NCBI GenBank assembly: GCA_027083015.1
Contig: JALWQS010000165.1
Location: forward strand, 1 to 9,928
DNA length: 9,928 nucleotides
Origin: Candidatus Woesearchaeota archaeon
GTDB taxonomy: Archaea > Nanobdellota > Nanobdellia > Woesearchaeales > UBA11576
Direction of reading: 5' to 3'
The notes under the pieces were generated by a model. The model saw only the letters and a program-made list of their open reading frames with translations. It was not told the DNA's origin and did no database searches. The number at the start of each line of letters is the position of its first letter. Within the stretch, counting starts at the first letter, position 1. Both the position numbers and the translations under genes were made by a program. Positions 1 to 5,850 of the stretch are shown here, one piece after another.

Positions 1-281
1 TCATATATCTTTTCCAGTCGTGCACGAAAAGTCCTATCTTCCTGTGCTTTTAGGTCTGGAAAAAAGAATAAGTAATGCCCATCGACTCCTGTCAGCTCAC
101 TTGTTGCAAAAGTATCTATCCCTCTTGATCTCCAGGCCTCCACTATCCTTTCTTGACTATCCACCCTATCATGAACAACAATTGTTCCTGCTGTTATGTT
201 CTGCTCTGCTGCTAAATCAACAATCTCTTCTATTGAGAGTTTCCCATCATCTTCTGATGAATGCATATGAAGGTCTATCAT
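1..281 (-). CDS. PHP-domain metal-dependent phosphoesterase, 3'-truncated by window edge
   Basis: The first 93 residues of a PHP-family protein are visible; the rest lies beyond base 1. The opening MIDLHMHSSEDDG is the classic first PHP motif, with metal ligands H5 and H7 and an acidic D-D-G. A second motif VVHDRVDS (H37-D38) stands where most members have TDHD, and E62 in TSELTG followed by H69 matches the next ligand segment. PHP proteins are phosphoesterases or nucleases (histidinol phosphatase, PolX, RNase AM-like); the substrate cannot be told from this fragment. I chose the ATG at 281 because it overlaps the upstream stop as ATGA and has GAGGG nine bases before it; an in-frame ATG at 290 has no spacing for a ribosome site. 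The overlap implies coupled translation with the preceding kinase-like gene. The family call is firm and the role is open. Confidence 0.8.
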   Translation of the reverse strand, partial: MIDLHMHSSEDDGKLSIEEIVDLAAEQNITAGTIVVHDRVDSQERIVEAWRSRGIDTFATSELTGVDGHYLFFFPDLKAQEDRTFRARLEKIY

Positions 282-3118
282 CTGTTCCATCCCTCTAGAT
301 AGGATCTTATGTAGGCTATTGCCTCTTCAGTCTTTTCGATTCTTGTTTCAGAATCCAAATCACTAGTCAAAGGTTCCTGACCTGTCAGTCTCATATATTC
401 TGTTAGCTCCTCAATGGCAGTCCTTAAATAATGTTTCCACTCTTTTCCTCCGAAGCTGTCTTTATCCCATTTTATCATCCTTATGTTTCTATAGGCACTC
501 ACTGCCAATAATCTTTCCCGTTCCTCTTTGGTATCGGGAATTCCCCTTTGTTCAAGGTACTTTCTTATCAGCTTTTCCTTTTCTTCTTGTGATGAACGAT
601 AAGCCGGCGAGTCTATAGCATGTGCAAGATCGTCATACTCCAGAGTTTTCTTGTGTATGTGTTCCCAGTCATAATACACTCTTCTTGAGATTATAGTCTT
701 TGCAATCGTTTCTAGATTCTCGTATGATTTACCTCTTGTTTCTTCTGAATAACCAGCCAATAATCTTATCAGAGAGTCTGTTATCTCATCTATCGATCTT
801 GAAAGTTCAGATGCTATGGTCTTCGCATCCGCACTCAACATATCCTCCAGGAGTTTCTTGTATATCTCCCTAAACCGCCCCCCAACATTTCTTAAGCTCA
901 TATCAAAGAAAGTAACTTTTTTTGTACTTGCCAAATAATTGCCGAATAAGGAAATACTTCTTGATAACAGACTCCGCTCTTCTACTCTGGAGTCAGAAAG
1001 GTAATAGTCAAATATATCCATCAGTTTTCTAGAAAAATAATCTGGTGTCAGATCATCCGATTTAGCATGTTTCTTAAGCTCAAAACCTAAGCTTCCATAC
1101 TCTTGTCGTTCCGATTCATTCAATATGAAAGCAAGGTCATCTACAATCTGCTCAAGTAATGACTCTTTTATCCTTTTGACGACAGGCTTATCAATACCTA
1201 AATGCTGGTTCATAGCCTGTAAAAACATGTGCATATTGCTTCCTTCCATGTTTTCCATCAATATTATTGGCAGATCTTTAGTTTTACCATCCTCTCCAAT
1301 GGTCTTTAATGTCTGGCAAGCCAACACTTCAGGAACAGGAAAATTTGTTCTTTGCTCTCCAGTCCTTTTTCTCAACCATTCATAGAAAGTGATCTCGGAT
1401 CTTGCTGCTTCGAAGAAATCAAATTTCTTCACGAACACTTTTTCATCACCAGGAAGTTCAAAGAAGAATATCATATTATGTCCCAGATCGGGTTCTGGCT
1501 TTAGTTCATCACCGACAAGTTTCCCGAATATAGCGTATAAGTGGGCATTTTTCAAGCGCTTCTTAAGTTCTTCTTTTTGAACACTTCCTGAGATTGATTC
1601 TAACTCTCTGATGTAAGGGTGCTCCAATGTTGCTTTTTGAAGAGTTCTTAATGCTTCGCTTGCTTTTAGCTTATCATCTTCTGCTATTGCCCTTTGATAC
1701 ATTGCATAAGAAGAGCTTACTCGCCACAGGATGCCATGTGTTTCATCTATCTGTCTTACTGATTGGACTGATAATCTTGCTGATAGGTCCTCATTCTCTT
1801 TCATCCCTTCTTCTATCGTCTCAGACTGGAATCTTATGACATCGTTCTTTTCCTGCAATTCCTTCTGTGCCGCATATGCACCTAACGGAGTCAGTGCTAG
1901 TGCTAGTTTTGCTATTCTTACTATACTCCTTGCTGGCTGCTTTTTAAGATCTGACAAAGAAGGAATTATTCCTAATTGTTTTTCTTCGCTTCTGGTACTG
2001 ATTATGAAAAATTTTCTCCAACCTGTAACTTCTGGTTTCCAAGTATATACCTTTTCGCAATAATCATATTTCTTCCCAGGTTCTCTGGATAAGATCTCTC
2101 TTCGCAATTTAGGATCCATCCTTAATGGAAGATCCCTAGGAGATATATCTCTTACACCATCCACTGCACAGACTGTCTCTATAGAACCCGTCAATTCAAG
2201 ACCATAACCCTTATCAGGTATCGACTCCATTGTCTTACCGGATATATGACAACCATTCGCTCGGGCTTGAAGAGTATAATGGCCTAAAGAATCGTCAACA
2301 TACAATCTTACTACTGCAAATCCATCTCCTCCTGCCACTGTTTTTATCCTCGTATATGTTACATATTTTGAAGAAAAAGAAGAGATATAATGGAAACTTT
2401 GTGCTGCGGACATCGATTGACCAAAAGCTTTTATTGCTTTGGGTATATTATTCTTGCCGATCTGATCAATAAACCAATCATTTCCGCTCAATACCTTAAC
2501 AAACTCTATAAAATTCTGCGCAAAACCTGCGGAATACCAATTTTCCGCACTGACCAGAGAGTCCAGATTAATCTGGTATCTTTCATCAACTATGAACATG
2601 TTCAGAAGAGATAATAGTTTCTTTACCTGTTTATTCCCGTACTGCGATCTCAGAAGCCTAAGCGCGGTCTTGAAGTTTCTTCCGCTTATACCTTTAAGAC
2701 TTGAACCACTTTCAAGGACTATGTCGCTTCCTTGTAAGGGACCAAGCTCAAAAAACTTATGATCTGAAGAATAATGTTCTGCAACAGACTCATAATGATA
2801 AAAGAAATCTCCTATTGATAACTTCATAGCCATAGATAACAAAAAGTATGCTTCCGTACTGATAAGATCTGCCATCAGGATATCATCTAAAGAAAAGATC
2901 TTATGTGTTCCGTCTACAACCAAGCCTCTGCGCAGGACAGGATATAAGATTCTGGCCAGATCCTCTGTAGCCCCTCCTGTATCAAGATAATGATCCAACG
3001 ATTCTCTCACAGTATCTGCTGCTACTCCCAACCGGGCACCAAACCTGTCATCTTCAGGTTCTATTATTGGATTCCCATTTAATTCCCAATATTTTAACAG
3101 ATCTTGTAAGGTGAGCAT
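278..3118 (-). CDS. Large multidomain protein: sensor-like N-terminus, coiled coil, APH-like kinase domain
   Basis: This is a 946-residue protein of no family I can name as a whole. Residues 1-130 are unassigned and mostly helical. Residues about 140-390 contain an NWYSAGF segment, then D-Q-I-G and a mixed strand region, loosely like heme-NO-binding/V4R-type ligand sensors (weak). Residues about 398-417 are hydrophobic but carry R and K; 414-460 look like a coiled coil. From about 525 a protein-kinase-like fold of the APH/choline kinase type is visible: VFVKKF (K564/K565) as ATP lysine, E575 as helix-C glutamate, hinge ILMENMEG (619-626), catalytic loop FFDMSLRNV (D739, N744) and metal loop YYDWE (D817). 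The catalytic loop lacks the usual His-Gly before Asp, and about 70 residues separate it from DWE, far more than normal. The ATG at 3118 lies about 27 bases from a TATA box, so the mRNA is probably leaderless; a GTG seven codons upstream would fall inside the promoter. The following PHP gene overlaps by four bases. The kinase fold is a fair call, the sensor region is tentative, and the substrate is unknown. Confidence 0.6.
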   Translation of the reverse strand: MLTLQDLLKYWELNGNPIIEPEDDRFGARLGVAADTVRESLDHYLDTGGATEDLARILYPVLRRGLVVDGTHKIFSLDDILMADLISTEAYFLLSMAMKLSIGDFFYHYESVAEHYSSDHKFFELGPLQGSDIVLESGSSLKGISGRNFKTALRLLRSQYGNKQVKKLLSLLNMFIVDERYQINLDSLVSAENWYSAGFAQNFIEFVKVLSGNDWFIDQIGKNNIPKAIKAFGQSMSAAQSFHYISSFSSKYVTYTRIKTVAGGDGFAVVRLYVDDSLGHYTLQARANGCHISGKTMESIPDKGYGLELTGSIETVCAVDGVRDISPRDLPLRMDPKLRREILSREPGKKYDYCEKVYTWKPEVTGWRKFFIISTRSEEKQLGIIPSLSDLKKQPARSIVRIAKLALALTPLGAYAAQKELQEKNDVIRFQSETIEEGMKENEDLSARLSVQSVRQIDETHGILWRVSSSYAMYQRAIAEDDKLKASEALRTLQKATLEHPYIRELESISGSVQKEELKKRLKNAHLYAIFGKLVGDELKPEPDLGHNMIFFFELPGDEKVFVKKFDFFEAARSEITFYEWLRKRTGEQRTNFPVPEVLACQTLKTIGEDGKTKDLPIILMENMEGSNMHMFLQAMNQHLGIDKPVVKRIKESLLEQIVDDLAFILNESERQEYGSLGFELKKHAKSDDLTPDYFSRKLMDIFDYYLSDSRVEERSLLSRSISLFGNYLASTKKVTFFDMSLRNVGGRFREIYKKLLEDMLSADAKTIASELSRSIDEITDSLIRLLAGYSEETRGKSYENLETIAKTIISRRVYYDWEHIHKKTLEYDDLAHAIDSPAYRSSQEEKEKLIRKYLEQRGIPDTKEERERLLAVSAYRNIRMIKWDKDSFGGKEWKHYLRTAIEELTEYMRLTGQEPLTSDLDSETRIEKTEEAIAYIRSYLEGWNR
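291..295 (-). promoter_or_regulatory. Shine-Dalgarno site deciding the PHP gene start
   Basis: GAGGG lies inside the last codons of the upstream kinase-like gene, nine bases before the ATG at 281. It abuts the alternative ATG at 290 directly and so supports the downstream start. Confidence 0.5.
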
Positions 3119-3126
3119 GACCCTGA

Positions 3127-3145
3127 TTATAGGAGCCACCTATAA
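3127..3145. repeat. 7-bp perfect inverted repeat, candidate operator for the kinase-like gene
   Basis: TTATAGG and CCTATAA form perfect 7-bp arms around a 5-base centre AGCCA. The element overlaps the proximal edge of the minus-strand TATA box and ends nine bases before the presumed start at 3118. A dimeric regulator here would interfere with TBP/TFB or polymerase loading. That role is inferred; only the symmetry and position are seen. Confidence 0.5.
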
Positions 3146-3153
3146 AAATATAT
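3141..3153 (-). promoter_or_regulatory. Archaeal TATA box for the kinase-like gene
   Basis: On the minus strand this reads ATATATTTTTATA, centred roughly 27-29 bases before the ATG at 3118. It is preceded by a purine-rich stretch GGGTGAAG that could act as BRE. The spacing places the transcript start at or near the start codon, giving a leaderless mRNA. Confidence 0.6.
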
Positions 3154-3218
3154 CTTCACCCTTTAAAAAGCAAATATTAGAAATCAAAAAGTTATTATAT
3201 TCTGATTTTAAAGGTACA

Positions 3219-3226
3219 TTTAAATA
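3219..3226 (+). promoter_or_regulatory. Archaeal TATA box for the fabH-led operon
   Basis: TTTAAATA is centred about 27 bases before the ATG at 3249, which predicts a nearly leaderless transcript. A second TTTAAA lies 12 bases upstream (3207-3212). An AAGGAG at 3230-3235 resembles a Shine-Dalgarno site, but it sits 13 bases from the ATG and would lie upstream of the predicted transcript start, so it is probably fortuitous. The divergent kinase-like promoter shares this 130-base gap. Confidence 0.6.
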
Positions 3227-3248
3227 CTTAAGGAGTTATGATAATAAC

Positions 3249-4262
3249 ATGAAAAAGAGGTTTAATGCAGGTATTGTTGGATTGGGAAGTTATTTTCCGG
3301 CCCGTTCAGTTTCTAATAAAGAACTTGAGAAACTTATTGATACCTCTGATGAATGGATTAAAACTAAGACAGGTATTCGTTCAAGAAGGTTTATAGCTAG
3401 TCATAAAGCTCTTTCTGACCTTCTTATCCCTGCTGCTAAGAAAGCTTTGAAAGATGCAGATACAAAATCTGAAGATGTTGATGTGATTATTGTCGGTGCT
3501 ATGAGCCATGATTACATGGCAAGCATTCTGACAGGAAATATTGTGAAGAAGGCTATCGGAGCCAAGAATGCTTTTGCTATTGACCTTAATATAATATGTG
3601 CAGGGTTCATCTACTCTACCGAATTAGGTGCGAGTCTTATAGAGTCTGGAAGAGCTAAGACTGTTCTTATAGTACATGGGGAAGTTTTCTCAAAATATCC
3701 TCATAGCAGGGTTACTTCTGTTATTTTTGGTGATGGTGCCGGAGCTATCGTCCTTAAGCGCGTCAAACAAGGTTTGGGCTTCTTGAATTCATACATTGGA
3801 TCAAATGCTGAAGGTGCTGAGAACTTGGGGATATTCGTCGGCGGTTCTAAGAAACTGATAACCCCTGAAAGTTTTGAGAATGGGGAGCTTCAGATCTATA
3901 TGAATGGAAAAGAGATTTACAAATTTGCTATAGAAAAATTTTCCGAGTCTGTTAATAAGGTTCTTGAAAAAGAAAAACTCAAGATAAAGGATATTGATTA
4001 TGTATTCTCTCACCAAGCTAATCTTAACATTATAAAGCAAGGTCTGGCTTCTTTAGGCCTTCCTATGAATAAGACTCTTACAAATATCCATAAATATGGA
4101 AACATAGGAGGCGGTTCATTGATTACTGTTCTCGACGAAGCTAAAAAGAAGGGTCTCCTCAAAAGAGGCAATCTAATCGTTAATGTCGCTTACGGTGCAG
4201 GTCTGGCTTGGGGCGCAAATATCATGCGATGGTGTGACAAAAGAGATGTTATAGGCGAGTAG
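3249..4262 (+). CDS. fabH: 3-oxoacyl-[ACP] synthase III (KAS III / FabH-like)
   Basis: This is a 337-residue condensing enzyme of the thiolase fold, close to the usual 310-340. It would catalyse decarboxylative Claisen condensation of a malonyl thioester with an acyl-CoA starter. The Cys-His-Asn triad is visible: C117 in NIICAGF, H255 in SHQANLN and N285 in YGNIGGG. TGIRSRR (41-47), FGDGAGA (160-166) and the C-terminal AGLAWGANIMRW also match the family. Asn rather than Glu in the third catalytic position argues against HMG-CoA synthase. By alignment from memory, E. coli R249, K256 and K257, which help dock ACP, are N260, A267 and S268 here, so ACP may not be the partner. The ATG at 3249 was chosen for TATA spacing; an in-frame upstream extension would run through the promoter. 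The next gene starts one base after the stop, so it is first in an operon. Cytosolic. Confidence 0.88.
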   Translation: MKKRFNAGIVGLGSYFPARSVSNKELEKLIDTSDEWIKTKTGIRSRRFIASHKALSDLLIPAAKKALKDADTKSEDVDVIIVGAMSHDYMASILTGNIVKKAIGAKNAFAIDLNIICAGFIYSTELGASLIESGRAKTVLIVHGEVFSKYPHSRVTSVIFGDGAGAIVLKRVKQGLGFLNSYIGSNAEGAENLGIFVGGSKKLITPESFENGELQIYMNGKEIYKFAIEKFSESVNKVLEKEKLKIKDIDYVFSHQANLNIIKQGLASLGLPMNKTLTNIHKYGNIGGGSLITVLDEAKKKGLLKRGNLIVNVAYGAGLAWGANIMRWCDKRDVIGE

Positions 4263-4263
4263 A

Positions 4264-5022
4264 ATGAAGATTAAGACAGGTAATGTAAGCATAAAAAGAA
4301 AAGAAGGCATCACGACCTTGATCTTAAATGCCAAAAGTAAGTATATCATAATTGACAAGAAAACTCTTAATGACATTTACACTATTATCAGTTCTGAAAT
4401 AAAAAAAAAGGACACTTCAAGCATAATCTTATACGGTAACAAACACAGTTTTAGCACAGGATTTAATATAAAGGATTTTTTATCGACCCGCGGTGAAGTG
4501 CGCAAGATCGCAAAAGAAGCCACTGGTCTGCTTGATATGATGGAACGCTCTGATAAGATATTCATAAGCGCTGTTTCTGGTTATTGCCTCGGAGGGGGTT
4601 TGGAGTTGGCTATGGCTTCTGATATTATTATCGCTTCGCCTGATAGCTTATTCAGTCTTCCTGAGATAAAGTTAGGTCTTATCCCTGGTGCTGATGGTAT
4701 CAGAAGGTTGGTCCGACAGGTAGGTAAACGTCGGGCTTTTGATATGCTGATGACTGGCAGGTTCATCTCCGCTAAAGAAGCTTTGAATATAGGGCTTATC
4801 AATGAGATTGTTCCTAAACGAAGCCTGATTAAGAGAGCTGAAGAGCTCGCAGGTAACATTGACCATCGTAATCCTGTAGCTATCAAGGCCATCAAAGATC
4901 TGGCTCTTAAGGCAGTATCAAAAAATATCACATCTGAAGAGATCAACAGGTTCTTGGATTGTTTAGGAACACCTTTTGCTAAACAGAGAATTGCAGAGTT
5001 TTTTCTGAAGAGAAAGCGATGA
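4264..5022 (+). CDS. Enoyl-CoA hydratase/isomerase (crotonase family)
   Basis: This 252-residue crotonase-fold protein is near full family length (about 260). The CoA-binding/oxyanion segment appears as HSFSTGFNIKDF (61-72) and VSGYCLGGGLELAMASD (104-120). Both catalytic glutamates of hydratases are present with the usual 20-residue spacing: E114 in GGGLEL and E134 in LPEIKLG. This supports true water addition or removal at 2-enoyl-CoA/3-hydroxyacyl-CoA rather than an unrelated crotonase activity. The segment normally written GAGGTQRL reads GADGIRRL here, a modest change. It starts one base after the fabH stop without a clear ribosome site, so translation is probably coupled. In this operon it most likely dehydrates the 3-hydroxyacyl product of the FabG-like reductase; a role in beta-oxidation is the alternative. 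Acyl-chain preference cannot be read from sequence. Confidence 0.85.
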   Translation: MKIKTGNVSIKRKEGITTLILNAKSKYIIIDKKTLNDIYTIISSEIKKKDTSSIILYGNKHSFSTGFNIKDFLSTRGEVRKIAKEATGLLDMMERSDKIFISAVSGYCLGGGLELAMASDIIIASPDSLFSLPEIKLGLIPGADGIRRLVRQVGKRRAFDMLMTGRFISAKEALNIGLINEIVPKRSLIKRAEELAGNIDHRNPVAIKAIKDLALKAVSKNITSEEINRFLDCLGTPFAKQRIAEFFLKRKR

Positions 5023-5028
5023 GTGCTC

Positions 5029-5035
5029 TTTATAA
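5029..5035 (+). promoter_or_regulatory. Possible internal TATA box ahead of fabG
   Basis: TTTATAA starts six bases after the crotonase stop codon and is followed by G, in the same form as the box at 9421. It predicts a transcript start near 5058 and a leader of roughly 55 bases before fabG. A weaker alternative, TTAATATAG near 5088-5096, sits closer to the gene. The 90-base gap here is the largest within the gene run, which favours a second promoter. Confidence 0.4.
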
Positions 5036-5056
5036 GCGAAATCTTAATAAGTTAAT

Positions 5057-5072
5057 AATAAAGTCCTTTATT
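5057..5072. repeat. 7-bp inverted repeat in the fabG leader region
   Basis: AATAAAG and CTTTATT flank a 2-base centre TC. The site would straddle the predicted transcript start of the internal promoter. The two-base centre is too small for a good RNA hairpin loop, and no T-run follows, so a protein-binding operator is more likely than a terminator. AT-rich sequence makes chance symmetry possible. Confidence 0.3.
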
Positions 5073-5100
5073 TGCCAAAATCATGTGTTAATATAGAAAA

Positions 5101-5107
5101 GAGGTGA
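5101..5107 (+). promoter_or_regulatory. Strong Shine-Dalgarno site for fabG
   Basis: GAGGTGA lies five bases before the ATG at 5113 and matches the 16S 3' end well. It overlaps a GTG at 5104 in the same frame, which rules that GTG out as the start. This is the clearest ribosome site in the window and implies a leadered transcript here. Confidence 0.7.
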
Positions 5108-5112
5108 GTTTT

Positions 5113-5850
5113 ATGACTCTTAAAGGTCAGACTGCTTTAATAACAGGTTCTTCCAGAGGTATTGGTAAAGCTATTGCCGTTGAATTCGCTAAGAATGGTT
5201 GTAATATAGTTCTTAATTATGCTCATAATGAAGAAGCTGCTACTGCTACTGAAAAAGAACTTCTTAAGCATGGTGTTAAGGTCTTGAAGATCCAAGCAGA
5301 TGTTTCTGATAGAGGTATGGTAAAACAGATGGTTTCCAAAGCTATTGAACAGTTTAGGCATATAGATATTCTTGTGAACAATGCAGGTATCGTTCGTCCT
5401 GCACTTTTGAAAAAGATGAGTTTTGAGGAATGGGATGCTGTTCTCAATATTAATTTAGGAGGGGTGTTTAATTGCTCACGCTCTCTCATCAATCATATGA
5501 TTGAAAATGGTAGTGGCAGGATCATAAATATTGCTTCTGTTTACGGACAGACTGGCGCTTTTGGTCAGTGTAATTATGCTGCCTCTAAATGGGGCATTAT
5601 TGGTCTCACTAAGTCCCTCGCTTTAGAGGCTGCTAAGCATAACATCCTTGTTAATGCTGTTGCTCCTGGAGCAGTTGATACTGATATCATTAAAGGTAGT
5701 GAAAAATTTCTTGAAAGCTATCTTGATAATACTCCTCTTGCTCGTCTGGGAAGACCTGAGGAAATTGCTAAAATTGTTCTCTTCTTAGCTACAGATGCAA
5801 CTTACACTACAGGCGCAGTCATTCCTGCTAATGGAGGTTTTCTTGTATGA
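5113..5850 (+). CDS. fabG: 3-oxoacyl thioester reductase (FabG / acetoacetyl-CoA reductase type, SDR)
   Basis: This is a classical short-chain dehydrogenase/reductase of 245 residues, the family norm. It would reduce a 3-oxoacyl thioester to the 3-hydroxyacyl form with NAD(P)H. The Rossmann motif TGSSRGIG is at 11-18, NNAG at 89-92, and the catalytic set is N114, S142, Y155 and K159 (YAASK). The C-terminal end TTGAVIPANGG is typical of FabG/PhaB. The stretch around the catalytic Tyr (GQTGAFGQCNYAASK) resembles PhaB acetoacetyl-CoA reductases as much as bacterial FabG, so a CoA thioester substrate is plausible. The start at 5113 is fixed by the GAGGTGA site. Its stop overlaps the next ATG as ATGA, tying it to the carboxylase genes. 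The SDR identity is very secure, and the substrate is inferred from the operon. Confidence 0.88.
   Translation: MTLKGQTALITGSSRGIGKAIAVEFAKNGCNIVLNYAHNEEAATATEKELLKHGVKVLKIQADVSDRGMVKQMVSKAIEQFRHIDILVNNAGIVRPALLKKMSFEEWDAVLNINLGGVFNCSRSLINHMIENGSGRIINIASVYGQTGAFGQCNYAASKWGIIGLTKSLALEAAKHNILVNAVAPGAVDTDIIKGSEKFLESYLDNTPLARLGRPEEIAKIVLFLATDATYTTGAVIPANGGFLV
5833..5838 (+). promoter_or_regulatory. Shine-Dalgarno site for the carboxyltransferase gene
   Basis: GGAGGT lies within the last codons of fabG, eight bases before the overlapping ATG at 5847. It supports coupled but independently initiated translation. Confidence 0.6.

Noticed and set aside
20..298. Open frame on the plus strand at the left edge
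   Set aside because: The opposite strand encodes a clear PHP motif (H5, H7, H37, E62) over the same bases; the plus-strand product is Leu/Ser-rich with no family resemblance.
3119..3139. GTG start at 3139 extending the kinase-like protein by seven residues
   Set aside because: It lies between the TATA box and the predicted transcript start, so it would not be in the mRNA; the ATG at 3118 has the right spacing.
3111..3248. In-frame 46-residue N-terminal extension of the KAS III
   Set aside because: It runs through both promoters, shows no KAS III similarity, and the family normally begins just before the GIVGLGSYFP-like segment.
3249..4262. HMG-CoA synthase of the archaeal mevalonate pathway
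   Set aside because: The third catalytic residue is Asn in YGN, with HQANLN and TGIRSRR motifs, as in KAS III; the neighbours are also fatty-acid-type enzymes.
4581..4946. 121-residue minus-strand frame inside the crotonase gene
   Set aside because: The plus-strand crotonase motifs with both catalytic glutamates occupy the same bases; the antisense product has no family features.
5057..5072. Inverted repeat read as a rho-independent terminator after the crotonase gene
   Set aside because: The centre is only two bases and no T-run follows, so it is poor as an RNA hairpin terminator; noted as a possible operator instead.
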